Assembly (NCBI GenBank): GCA_002794775.1
Contig: NBAY01000033.1
Coordinates: 124,001-188,000, forward strand
Source: Porodaedalea pini
Taxonomy: Eukaryota > Basidiomycota > Agaricomycetes > Hymenochaetales > Hymenochaetaceae
Direction: 5' to 3'
Length of the DNA: 64,000 bases
A program made the translations under genes and the position numbers. Shown here in pieces: positions 13,401 through 26,466 of the stretch (its first letter is position 1; the number at the start of each line of letters is the position of its first letter). The notes under the pieces are model-generated. The model saw only the letters and a list, made by a program, of their open reading frames with translations. It was not told where the DNA came from and made no database searches.

Positions 13401-16400
13401 TGGCTTCCTCGCCCGCCCTAGTCTAATTGCATCGAATCGCGCTACTGTGCGCCTCCCATCCCCTCTCCTGTCGAAGCTGGAAGAGGTTCTCTGCCTTTTT
13501 GCGCTTCGGGCTGCATCAGTTCACGAAACAAGTGCTTGGCTGCGTCCGCAACTGCTACGTGTATCTTTGTTTCAAATACCTCGGCTGGCGAGATGTACAA
13601 AGAGGATATGAACACAGAACGGGCTGCCAGCAACACTACTATCACCTCGTCCAAGCATCCATGTAACCAACCAAGCAACCAACGCTGCCAATTTAAGTCG
13701 CGTCCAAAAGCAAATCGACGCAAGATGAAGAAAAAACCAACTCAAAATCCCTCAGCTCTGAAATGAAATAATGAACCCCCACCTTCACAACTATAACGAG
13801 AAAAAAAATGACCGAGGTTAGACCCCGACCGCCCTACGCAACGATTACTGTGCCGCCCACGGAACCAAATAAAAATAAAAATAAAAACACCTCGAGTCTC
13901 GAGTCTTGAGTCTTCCAAATCTTAAACCCATAGGGCCATGGGCCCATAACTCCGAAGCGCAGCCATTCCAGTGCCGTGCACAGATTCACTGTGCACTGTG
14001 CACACCGGATGCCGTATTTGTGCGCTACAGCAATGGCATGGCCGCCGTGGCTGAAGCGCTGAGCGCTGGAAGTCCCGAAGGCTCGAACTAGGGCGCTATG
14101 GCACTACGGAGTTAGGGCTGGAGCCGTAGGCTATGGGCTTCTGGTGACGACGACGACGACGGTGACAATGACGGAGGAATCGCCGACCTGGAATAGCTCT
14201 TCTGGGCACTGGATGCTGGATACTAGATGCTGGATACTGGATGCTGGATACTGGATACTGGAGTCCCCATGGCAGAAAAAAAAACCCATAACGAAACGAG
14301 TTTTCAACTCTAGATTCTTACTCGACGTTCGCTCCTTCCTTCCGTCGTCGCATTTTATCATGAACCATGAACCGAACCGAAACGAACGAACGAACGTTTC
14401 TGAGTCCCGAGTCCCATTCGAACGGGTCCTCGTCATCATGGTCTTGGCCTTGGTCGAGTTATCAGTCAGCACCACGCCACGCCACGCCGCTCGACTCGAC
14501 TCGACCCAGGAAAGCCCAGGAAGAAAAAAGCAAGGCAAGCAAAAAAGAAGGGCGAGGGTAAAGCCATAGGCATAGGCAAGAATAGTACACAATGCAGTAC
14601 AGTACGTATGATTCTTCTTCCAGATCTCCGCAGTCGTACCTCTTTCCTTATACTAATACTAGCTTTTGGAAAACTTCCTGGAGACATGTACGGCAAACGA
14701 CAAGATCTGGAGACGTTGAAAATAAAAATAAAAACTCTTTCCTAGATTCAAGGATACATCTCCCTCTCTCTTTCTTTCCAAGAAATGCAGTGCCTCTAGC
14801 TCCCGATCCCGATCCAGACCCCGACTCCTAAATTCTACAAAATTAATGACCCCTTTGGCTAAGAACAGCCCCCTCCGCAGCCCCTAATAATAAAATTTTC
14901 GTGTTTTTTTTTCTCTAGCGGGACCGGAACGGGGAACAGGGAACAGGGAACAGGGAACGAGGAACAACTTGAACCCGACCTCGGCGACGGGCCACCTCGG
15001 AGGCGGTGCCACGTGCGCCGAGACCGAGGGATTGACAATGACCAATACTATGTAATACTGCGGATTTGGAGGCGGTGCAGATCGGCGCATCGGCGCGTCG
15101 GCGAGTTGAACTTGACGCTTTGACGCTTTTGACGCGTACGCTTTGACTCTGTGGCTCTGACTCGGGCTTTTCTTTTTTTGAGCCTGAACCTGCGGCTGAC
15201 TGAGCCTCTGACTACGCCGAGTTTATAGCAGATTAAAATTGGTTTGAACAGGATGTGTCCCGGATTGGGGGCTGGGGCTGGGGTTCACAGCTATATTCAT
15301 ATTCATGCATAGCGGACGGCCCGGAAGTCATGGAGTGCACCGCCCGGCCCGGAGTCACCGGCTCCGCATCAACTTCACAGTACTGACAAATTTTAACCCG
15401 AAACCCTCGTCTCCAGACACCGACGCCGCAAAAAGAAAGAAAAAAACTCTGAATCGGACATATTCTTAGGAGGCCTAGGATCGAGGTACTGGGTTTCGAG
15501 AGGAGATCATGATGCTGATGAGGGATGAGGGATGAGACGAGAGCTCAGGCCGACGTGTGCGCGGGTGCGCGAATGTCGGGCGTCGGCGTCGGCGTCGGGG
15601 GATTAATATTGAGTTTAGGTTTTCTTAGAGTTGGGATCGGGAATCGGGATGATCGGGTTTTGCTGTGCGCTTCACCCTGGCTCTAGGATCTTTGCTCTGT
15701 GCTCTGGACTCTGGATTGGTACTGGACACGACTGGACCTCGACTCTAGAAAACTATGTTTGCTCGAAAGTCAGCCTCGATCCCGGAAGGCATCACGGTTG
15801 CTCGAGTATGGCCACTGTCAGAGTCAATAATCTCTCCATCCCAGCCTGTCTTTCCAGCTTCCAGCTTCCAGTAGCACTTTCGCGGGACCTTGAAGGATGG
15901 GAAGACTTATCTGGCTGGAATCGAAAGGCGCCACTCTGTTCTCGTTTTTTTTTTTAATTCTGATGTCTTGGCTACTACAGAGGCATAAGCTAAGCGGACC
16001 GATCTCTCTGTTCAGTATCCAAGCAGGAGCGAGGAACGAGAAACAGGCATGAGGAACTCCTGTGTTAGATTGACTGTTTACCGTCGGCAGACTGAGATCC
16101 TGCAGCCTCGGTCTCAGACAGAAACGGAGAACGGACGTTGTGCGTAGGTTCAAGGTACGATCCCTTTCCCTCCACGCTCTTCGTCTCTCGGCTCCGACAT
16201 GGACCGACACCGATGTGCGCGGAGCTTCGAGCCTCAAGCCTTCAAGCTTATTAACTTCAATCTTCCAGTCGGGGGCCTTGCTGCCTCGGTCCTGTTGTGT
16301 GTCCCGGGCCGCATTGCACGTGCATGTTGGAGCCGGGCCTGGGGCTGGGATAGTAAGGTATGATGAGGCACCCACTCCAAATTTTCCAATGCACAGAAAT

Positions 16401-19400
16401 ACTGGCGCGTACTCGGACGAAGCGTCCACCGCTTCCGACTCCGCGTTGCCCATCCTTTATCATGTCATCGTCTCTCTCGGCCGACATCAGAGATCGGAAG
16501 AGTCTCGATCGAGAGACAAAGAAGAATTCAATGAGCAATTTATTGGGGCAGCATCAAATCGAGGCTCAGCTTGGATCTTTTTCTTCGGGGACTTGTCTGC
16601 AAGAACGTGCACAATGTAAAGTTGTTATGTATCTCGGAGCGCTGCTGGTCGATGATGCGACGGCGTCGCAGCATGCGCTTCGATCGCAAGGTGGCCATAT
16701 GGAGGCGGCGGCGGCGGCGGCGGTAGTGGTCCGGCGGTGAGAGTGGGAAACGATCTGAATCGGCGCCTGGCGCTCTTTCTGTGATAAGTGAGCTCGGAAG
16801 AGGGGACGAGGACGTGTTTCGTGCTGAAGAAATTTTTTCGGAAGGCGGGTTTGAAATCACAGCGTTTGCAAATGCACATGTTTTTCTTTCACCTCGCTTC
16901 GTTTGCGACGCGCCTAAAGTCTCGCTTTCCATCTGATGTCTTTTTTAGTGAGCAGTCCGTGCGTCCCGCTGTCAATTACGGTCACCCAGTTCCTGTATTT
17001 GCTCCTTTACAGCCATCGTTGCCGGCTACATACAATACCTAGCGCCCACTTTTTTCGTTATGACCTCCTGAGTGACTGATGGTTACTCACAGTTCTAAAC
17101 CTAGCCATACTTGACGACAATACAATCCAGCGACGAAATAAGCATGCAAAAGAAGCGAATGGCTACAGTGCGATTACTTACGGTAGCAGCGATGCGCTTC
17201 GTCATATTGTAGGTATGTCATGATCGATATTCTTTATTTGATGGCTCTCACTGAAAACGAGTCACGGAGTTTCGTTGATTTGACTCGATGATTCTCGGGA
17301 CCTGCGCCTGATGAGTGGATTCGTAATATTCACAAAAACACTTGTCAGGACAGGGTGCACCTGTACATACAGCAGCATCGCATTGCGGTATATTCAGCTG
17401 CCCCAGACGCGCTGATGCTGCACAGAATTCACAAGCATCTCGCGGAACGCTCGGTCTTCCATACACCATGTGCGGCGGCGCACATCGATCTCAGCATCCG
17501 AGTCCGCATCCGCATCACGGTCGTCTCAAAACAACTCTGAACAAGGGAACAGGAGGAACCGCAAGGCGATGAGTGCCCCCTTGAGGCGCTCTATTCTGAA
17601 ACGAACCCAAAAGGCCATATATGTCCGTCCATGCCGATCGTCGCGCAACTCATACATATATAATGCAGTCCATTGATTTCCGAAATACTTGGTCTATTTT
17701 AAGCATCAATATGACTGGAGTTGGAGCCAAGGACCGTTTTCGGCGCCACTTGGAGTATCATTCGTGCGCAGCAGATACACTGCTCTCCGCAGGGTCCTCT
17801 CACTTACTTCCGGGACTCGGCTTGGCGTGCTAACTGATTGCGTGGAACTGCCCGGGCGTGGCTTCATGCGACGTGCGTACACTGCTTCGAGCTGCGGACT
17901 GTGAGTAAAGTCCATCTTGTTATTCTGACTTTCTAAATTCGTGTAGAATGCAGTACCGTGGATCTTGCGAAGGGGATATAGCTGTGGATCTGGTTCTGTT
18001 TGTTGTCCGCTTGCGTCTCTCGAAGGCACTGCCCGCAGCTCAACCTCCGATCTACGAGGTATTCTCGCACCTGTTTTCTAGTTTCAAAATGCAGAATCAC
18101 ATATTCAATCTAATATCAATCTCTAATTTCTTGGACCTACCGCTCTAGCTTTCAAGCGCCTCAGGTTTCCCGAACTTTCTCGCTTTGATAAGTTCCGTTG
18201 TATACTCCGCTATTCATAAATAAACGAAACATTAGCTTTTCTTAGCCACGGACTGCCTTATACGTGACAGGAGAAATAGATACCGCATATCAACTTTACG
18301 GAAGTAATCAAGCAGCCTCATGGATCACTCATTTCTCTTGATCATTCTTGCATCGTGAGTTGCTGTGACATGATCTGGTCATGAACATGGCGGGATCATT
18401 ACACTTTTCATATCTACCATGTTTCACACTCGATTATATTTATCAGGCGAATCTCAAGAGCATGCATGTTAGACATCCCACCTTTCCTTCCGCCTCCGTC
18501 GCCGAACCGACTCGGCTCCTCCGCACCTAGGACGGTGGGGCCCGGGGAAAATCAAATTCTGGCTTTCGCGTTGAAAGCACGCGGGAAAAGCGCGAAAGTC
18601 AAACGCCTATCGTACGTACTTAACCCCGTGTTTTACGCCGCGGCGACGTCAGTATGTACTTACCGCTTCGCTACATTCATGCTTCATGATCAAGAACTAA
18701 TGATTTTCGAGTTTCGTCGTGCCTACAAGCACAATGCACGCGCGCTTATTCGAAGCGGAGCTTTATTGACGTCGATCCTGTTTGGATTTTAACTTCTGAC
18801 TGCACTGTTCAGGCTGTTTCACTTTGGATGGTTTTCGGCACTCATTCCTTGCTAAGATATGAGCATCGTGTGATGTGTTTGCTGCTGTATTTTTCATCTC
18901 GGCTTCTGTTTGTCGAGCACGTTCGTGAGTCTTTCCGCAAGCAGATAGAGCTATGCTTACCGGACAGGGACAAGCTGCCGATTCTTATCGCATGGTTTCA
19001 AGAAAGGCTAGTTCCTCAGTCACACATTTTTAGCTTCTGCAGGCTACTATAGTGTTAATTATGCCTTGTCGGTTGTACTCAGAACATGCCTTACACGTCT
19101 TCCAAGCCCATCATCTTTCCTCGTACGTATCTCGTTTCTCCCGCCGGACGATTTTCCCATGGCTATTGTATCGGAATGGCCGGTACGGTCCGAGATCAGC
19201 TCACAGAGGCGGCGTCAGTAGTCTTGTTCATTTCATTTCACACTGCAACATAGTCCGTGCACGCGCACGCGTTGCAAACACGTTGCCGCCCCAGAGGCAT
19301 TGTGGCTCACTAACGAGGCCCTTCGTGGGAGCTGATCCGACGCTTCCTCTCGATAATTACCTTTCGACAGTGGTGAGCCCTCCTGCGCTTCCCGCTTCTA

Positions 19401-21780
19401 TGTGTGTACGCTTACAATGGTGGAGCCGCTGCGTCGACTAGCACTTTGAATCAAGCCTAATCTTGAGCTAGTTTCGCTTGTGAAGGATAATGAGAAACTG
19501 GGGCCCGCGTCGGTATGCACGACGGAGAGGAGATGCTACAGGAAGCAAGCATTGCAGACACGAGGCACGCACTAGCCTAGGTCCCCTTGATACGCATACG
19601 CACCATCTCGAGGCCTTGTCTTCTGATATCTCTTATTTCAGATGCTTTCAAATCAGCGCCGTCTGCCATGAGAAGCCGATGCATAGTCACGAAGTGAAAT
19701 ACAAGGCATTCCGATACTTCGAGGCCGCTAAACACAGAATTTGCCTTTGAGAAACAGAGTTCATAAATAACCTTGTTTGTCTAAGCGTACTATTACGTCA
19801 GGAGTCAAAGCAAAAAATAGTCCGCATATGGAAACTGATCCGGCCTCCAAACAGCGTCATTTTTAAATCTGATCCGGCGGAAATTCAGGCTCTCTCCTGC
19901 AGGGGCGGATAAACTATTTCCGATTCGAAAACGTTGTTCCAATTTGATCAGATTTAGAAATCACCGATGTCGAGCGCCGATTACGGTCCGAAAGAAGAGT
20001 CAAATCTGATGGTTTTGAACTTCTAACACCGCCAGAACATGTTGACCAGCCACAACTAAACGCGTTGGAATGTACAGGCCACAAATGGAGGAAACGCTTG
20101 ATATCAGCAGTCAGCCTCAAGTTGGGCCTGACGCGCCGGTTCAGCCACGACGACACGTTGCACTTTTCACGACATGCGGCGCGCTTCGAGGACATCTGCT
20201 CGGTCGTCGTTCAAAACTGGCAAGTCAAATCGACTTCATATCATAGATGTCTGGCATGCGATGCTCAAGATTATCTTTCAAGCCTTGCTAAATGGAACTG
20301 CTCGTCACAGCCTGTCCGAGCTAGAGAGTTGAGTTATCTAATAGGTGATCTTTACTATCTTAATGAAGCCACTCTTTGACTTATTACCGCCACTATCAAC
20401 ATTCAATACAGGTGTGCTCTGTTCTCTTCGCTTGCATGCGCGTGCTGCATGCTGCATGTTACGAAACTTGCGAGCGGCTTGAAATCGTACGATTTCCTTT
20501 CGGTACTTTTCGCCTCTGATCTTCACAGAGCTTCGTTCCGCTCGGGGCACTCATAGACAATTTGCTTTGACTTTTAGCCTCCTTCCTGCACAAAGAAGGT
20601 TGATAAATGATCAAAGGTGCTGTATGTTGTCCGACGACATGAGTCCCGAGGGGTTATGTTCTTCTCATGCAAAGTTTGACAATCCCGTACATACCGAACA
20701 TCATCGCAACCCAGGCTCTTGACTGTTCTCAAAAACCTCTCGTCCTTAGGAAGGACCGCCTTTGAGGCGAGCGAAGGAGACGAATAACAATCTACCATCT
20801 ACCATTCTACTGACCATCATGCCATGTCAGAGACAATGTTCTTGGCACCAGGCTCACTCTCGTTGGTCACAACAATGCCATACGCCTTGCAGTTATCAAA
20901 TTCGCAGAAGAATCAGAACCGGTCTAGAAGCACAACTCATTTTCTGCACGTTCAGTTGTATTAACCTTTGGACACATCTCTGATCTATGATGTTCGTGTA
21001 AACATTGTGGGAAGCACAAAGCGGATCCGGTTTGCTGCAGAAAACAGCCTCGACATGCAGTGCAGCAAGACAAATGCATTCATATCTTTAACTGCACTTC
21101 CCTGCGAAGGGTAAACTACTCATTGGGGACGGCTCACGACGAGAATAGGCACTATCAGGAGCTCTCTCGGATCATACCACCCTTCCTTCCCTGTATAGTT
21201 TGGAGCATGAAACAGGGACCGAGCGGTTCTCGGCTTCCCGCGACAACCTTAGGGCGGCAAGTTACCTAGCTCACTCCTTCAAGCTACCTTTAGAGGTTCA
21301 ACGGATCACAGCGGGGCACGTCCGAAGTGCACTGCAGTGCACTCGCTGAAGGAGCGCGGACACCGGCGGCCTGCAGCAGTGCTGCTTTGAAGATGTTGAG
21401 CGCGTGATTTCAGTTGCCTCCGTATCTCGATGTCCCTTATCTGGCGTTGAATAGGACATGAAATTACATTTGGTCATCATCAACACACAGTGCACATATG
21501 GACCCACACCAACTCTCCACCCTCGGCACATGGCTTGACGATAATTAATAATCTCATTGAAGAAGACAAACACCTGTCGCACTTATGTTCCTATGACTCC
21601 CCTCTTTTTGTTGATCCTCTCTGTGCTCCGCCTGTTATCGAAAAGAAAGAGTGCTCAGCTCCATGAAGTGGACAGTGTGAAGCCGGCGAAGCTAGCTCCT
21701 ACGATCTTCTTTTCTCGTTCAACTATGGTGCCTTTTCCCTTTTGGCGACGGTCAGTGGAATTGCTCCACTGATATGGCTT
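13401..21780. other. Long intergenic region
   Basis: No gene is recognised. Notable simple sequence includes a GGATGCT/GGATACT tandem array at 14209-14262, an ATAAAA array near 13870, GGGAACA repeats near 14935-14960, a GAC array near 14148, and a GGC array at 16705-16725 that encodes Ala or Pro runs in short frames. Open frames of 100-210 codons (for example minus 15824-16453) lack domain features and codon-like composition. Some frames in 17.3-19.5 kb look more protein-like but are broken and unidentifiable. Confidence 0.45.
14209..14262. repeat. Tandem repeat of a GGATGCT/GGATACT unit
   Basis: About seven imperfect copies of a 7-nt CTGGATR-type unit, arranged as 14-nt doublets. Confidence 0.75.
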
Positions 21781-21784
21781 CCCT

Positions 21785-22950
21785 GTGAAGATTGAAGCTG
21801 TTTTGAATGGTTCGTGTGCTTTTGGCCTATCTCGTTGTTTTTTTGGGGGACTCAAGATGTGCATTCGGCCTTGGCTAGAAGAGAAGAGCTATCGCACACA
21901 GGGGAAGACCCGCAGTGCGAAAGGCCAATGGGCTTGACATGTATGCCGCTAGAATGTGTGTTGCTTCACAAGGCTCGGAAGTGGGAAGTCGTCGAAGGTG
22001 ACACTTCGGTGTTCTATTGATGCAATAATAATCGAAGCAGAAATAGATGATAACCCAAGTAAAGAGGCATCCCGTTGGCATTGACGAGCCGCTCTCCATT
22101 CTGCCCAAATCGCTGGATATCATCCGAAAATACTTGAAACGCCAGACTGATTTCCAGATGTCCTGCCTACCTCCGCCCTAACTGAATCGCATCTGTCTGA
22201 AGCCAGAAGCTTTTTAACTACTGCATAATCACCGGAGTTGAAGTCAAACGGGTCACTGATGCGATGGTGCGAGAGTCGCGGAGCAGCGACTTCAGATCAA
22301 TGCTACGGAGTGATCGAAAGACCGGAGAAATAGTAAGCAAACCAGGACTCGGCCCGCTCCCAAATCTTCTAATTATAAACAACAGCGCTGAGGGTTGAGT
22401 TGCTGTCGAAGTCGTGATGGTTTAGGAGCAAGTTCGAGGTTCCAACTTGGAGTCGTTCTGAACGGTTCATGTGCTTTCGATTTGCTACACCAATTTTAAG
22501 GGGTCCATACTCAACAGCGTCTATGAGTGAACTTTGATATGTGTGGCTTGAAAGTCTTGGAAGGTACGTCCTTCCGTCAATTTACGATAGCCATCATAGC
22601 AGTTGAAACAGTGATAGATAGCAGGCCAAAGGTGAAGACAGTCTTCTGACGCCATTCGCGCTGCTCTTCATTCATACTCAAGAGTGATGAAACGTCCAAT
22701 TCGCCGAGTATTAGTCGGCGAGGATTGAAAGACCAGGCTGGTTTCCCAAACTTTCCCTCTACACCTTTTCATCTGCTTCAAATGTTTCTGAGCAAGAAAT
22801 CTTCCTGTGTATTGCATGGATTCCCTCGGCATTCGGATCACTGACGTGGTGGTGCGAGAGGCGTGGAAGAGCAAAGGTTCGAAATTTGAAGCTAGTATGG
22901 CAGCATGACCAAGGCGCCGGGGAAATAGTAAGCAGGTTGATACTTAGAAC
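21785..22950 (-). repeat. Two degenerate tandem repeat units, possible relic of a duplicated gene
   Basis: Blocks recur with a spacing of roughly 590-660 bp. GTTTTGAATGGTTCGTGTGC near 21810 matches GTTCTGAACGGTTCATGTGC near 22460. GGTGCGAGAG near 22267 recurs near 22852. GAAATAGTAAGCA near 22326 recurs near 22921. On the minus strand, short frames at about 22580-22675 (MNEEQREWRQKTVFTFGL, continuing hydrophobic) and near 22010-22105 look like pieces of one membrane segment. No continuous frame survives. I do not recognise the family; it is probably a decayed local duplication. Confidence 0.35.
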
Positions 22951-25900
22951 TGCCCTCAATTCTAATCAGCGGCGCTGGAGGTCAGGTTTGGTCGATGCTG
23001 TTGATGTTTTGAAAATGAGTTCAAGAAACATCGTCAATCACGAAGCCTTCTCGGGTTTCACCGAAAGAAGTGGCAACGTTTCGTTTAGCTTTCACAATCA
23101 TCAAACTACGCTCTCTGGTACTCGACGAGTTGCAATTGATCCTAGAATTCCATTTCAGTTTGTTGTTGCTTTTTTTACAGGCTCTGACAAACCTCTCGTT
23201 AAACCGAAGCACAAGTTCCGAATTTGAACGCAACAGAACTGGCTCTAATTATTGCTTGCCTCTCAGCAGATTCCTGGTACAACTCATACATTACATCATT
23301 CTTTTCAGTCAATCTTTTCCCGTGCGGGTGTTCCAGCGGGGAAGTAGGTATCTCTCCTCTTTGTCTTCAAACGTGGACCTCAACACTAGTAATCCCTAGC
23401 TTAAGGGCGTCTGTCAGTTAAAAAGAAGCGCGCGCCATTTCCGAAATATATGTGTAGGAGTAAAGGCGTTTGTGAAGCATTCATTGACGCTTCTCCAAAG
23501 CACGCTGTTTGTACTACTCCATTCTCTCGAAGCTCGTACTAATTCTACTTCCTGTGGTACCGTAGAGGGCACAGTCATTCCATCAAAGGACGCGCGTTAG
23601 TTGAGCGCTCTCGCCCTTTCTGCGCTCGAGACGTGCATAAATTGACAAGAACAAAATTATTCTTTAGGATTCTAGCCGACTATCATTCATTTGCATCAAT
23701 TTCTGACAAGGCCGGCCTCTTGCTAGTTTGAGGGTCACTCTACTCATCTAATTATTCCGATCATCTGAGATGTTCATATAGCATCGTCGCCGGTTGGCGC
23801 ATTCAGACTGCGCCCCAGTATACAAAGGAGTCAAGCTCTATTTAGATGGAAGCCTTCAATGACACAGAACCGTTGACAAACAGAAACGAGCTGCCTATAT
23901 GTGCTATACTTTTAAATGACTCGAGGCTTCCCTTGGGCGTCTATTGCACCGTGATGAATACTACTATGCCATTTCCTCTTCTTGGATATACCGGTGCGAT
24001 CAGGTTCTCTGTATACTTTGCTTCCCGGGCGCTAATACAGTACTCATGGCTCGAGCTCAACGATCAAGGGGGATAATAGGCTTTAGTGATGTTCTCAAGT
24101 TGCAAGCACTGCGCGATCACAATCAGAAACGTCTTCTATTGCATGTTGATGATAGTGATATCTGGGTTGAATCCAGGTTAGGATATCGTCCAGTTCCTCA
24201 CATTCGTCATAATAATCTCACAGCCCCGATGTAACTGTCTGTCCGTCTAGCCTCACTTGTATAAGTATTCATTCCGTCGAGGCTATCGATCTAGGCACGA
24301 TCGGAATAGCGAGCCAAGACGAAATCCAGAGCAACATGAAACTCCTTGACTCGTTAGGGAAGTCGATATACTCGTCAGACTAATTCGCATAGCTAGGAGC
24401 AACTTCATTAATATCGTCCGGACCAAGCGGTCGAGCGAAGGAAAGAGTTTTGGCCTTGACTTCTTACATGAATCTGAAGCGCTCCTTCAAGTTGGCAGTA
24501 GTTGAACCATGTACTCGAACAACATTCGGTTTCCTAAGAAGTCTAAAGTGCTTTAGCTGTTCTACTGCAAAACCCCGCTTTCCAGTTTCAGACGACTGAA
24601 AAGGCCAACGGCATAGATGATCTTCTCGGTCGATCATAGCTTATCCACTGAGCGCCTTGTTGGCCCATGGCCTGAGAAGGAGAGATAAATTCTCCGACAT
24701 CATACTAAGATGCACAAGCTTTCGACATCAATCAGAGAACTACTTGTCGGAGTCTGGGGACTATTGAATTACTTACTTGTTAGACTATACGTACATCACA
24801 GCCGCGGAGTCGCGGACGTCAACCAAATGAACGGAGAAAAGAAAATCACAAATTTGCGCCACACTCGTCGCCGTGCACCATGTACCATACTCCTGGTCAT
24901 TAACAAGCAGTACGGTGCCGTGCTACCAAGAGGCGTCTACGTGATATTGGTGTTAATCTTCTGCGTTCATTTATAGTGTCGGCATCATCGAATATAAAAA
25001 AGGAAGGTGAGGTGGAAGGCTGCATCGGAGTCTAAAGAACAGCGACAGTGCGACGCATCGCGCAGGGGGTTGATTTAAATCTAGACCACTTGGGACAATG
25101 TATGCGAGATGAGTCTAACGCATCTGGGATAGGCAGTTGCCCCGTGGAGACTCCTTCGATCTTTCGAATGAGCAGTAGCTAGTACGTCCCTTCAAGTTCG
25201 AGCTTGAATTGATCATGATGTCGCTATCGAAGTAAAGATTTCCAGCCTCGGCCAAGCGTGCCTTGGGAGTCTGAAGGACAGGTATATCCGTAAAGATCAG
25301 CAAGAACGTAGATGAACAGAGCTAAGATCAGCTATCAAAATTACCGAGTTACTGCCGGACCCACACGGGATGATACTGTGCGCACCTTGAACCTTCGTGT
25401 TTCTCTGGATCCTATTGAAAAGAGAGGAATCTGGAAAGGCTGCGTGTTGCACGTCAATCCATCGTTGCACGTTCATTGTCCATATCTGATCTTCGACAGA
25501 CGTGCAGAGCCAGCGCCCGAAGAGTCGCAGGTATCATTGTTATCGACCATCACAATACAAGCTCAGCTCTTCGAGGCGATAGTCACGCAACAACGTGGTT
25601 GTAAACGTTGTACAGAGCTTTCGTCGGTAGTGCAAGGCCAGAGATTCGAAGTAAAAGAAGCATCTGCCGTTGTATATCGATAGACATATGACAGCTCGTG
25701 TACTAGAGTTTTGGACTAAGAAATCATGATGCTACTTACTTCCAGAGCAGTTCGGTCTTCAGGATGCAAACCGTGTTATGCCAAGTTCTTCAGAATGCGG
25801 CGATCTGCGTTGCGTCTCAATCGCAGCTGTTTAGAAACTACGTCTTAGACCTGAGATCTGATAGCAGGACATCTATAAAGTCACGAGGCGTTCAAGTAAT

Positions 25901-26030
25901 TGAGGCTGCAGACGGTGTCGTCAAGGAAGACAGGTAGACTACGCGTTTCCTTCACGTCCTCGAATTTGAAAGATCGCAGAATAATTTCAGCTTATAAACA
26001 TTGCGCGGAATGGGATGGCGATCCCTTCCA
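22951..26030. other. Intergenic region
   Basis: I see no gene, transposon end or RNA gene that I can support. Short frames at 23846-24234 and 25312-25683 have mixed composition but no recognisable motif or splice-consistent extension. Confidence 0.4.
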
Positions 26031-26466
26031 CAGACACGGATGGCATTCATTCTCACAGAATAGACCCGCGCGAAGCGTGAAGAGGTGTGGCAGGATGGCA
26101 AGGACAGAATGCGAGCTGTTTTTTTTTTTTAGCGCGCGCGGTAGATGTCTAAAAAATAGCCACACCGTATCTTGTCGTAGGCTTGAGTCATCAGATAAAA
26201 TGCATTATGATAATATGTCCCGTCAAAATCAAGGGGTTGGAAATATTTGATCCCGTTGCGTCGTACAGAGAGCAACGCGTGATTTGCTGTGAATAGAAAC
26301 AGAATAGTTTCGTACATGGAGACGTGATTGCCATCTAATCTAACTATGCGGACAATGTTCAACAATATTATCTGTGCGGGCAAAGAATAAAAATATGACA
26401 TACAAGGATCACGAACAAATGCCGAGATTATAAGCCAAATATGAGCATCAAGTCGGTGTACTCTAT

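Noticed and set aside
15824..16453. 209-codon minus frame
   Set aside because: Mixed composition, no recognisable domain, no splice-consistent extension; probably chance in GC-rich intergenic DNA.
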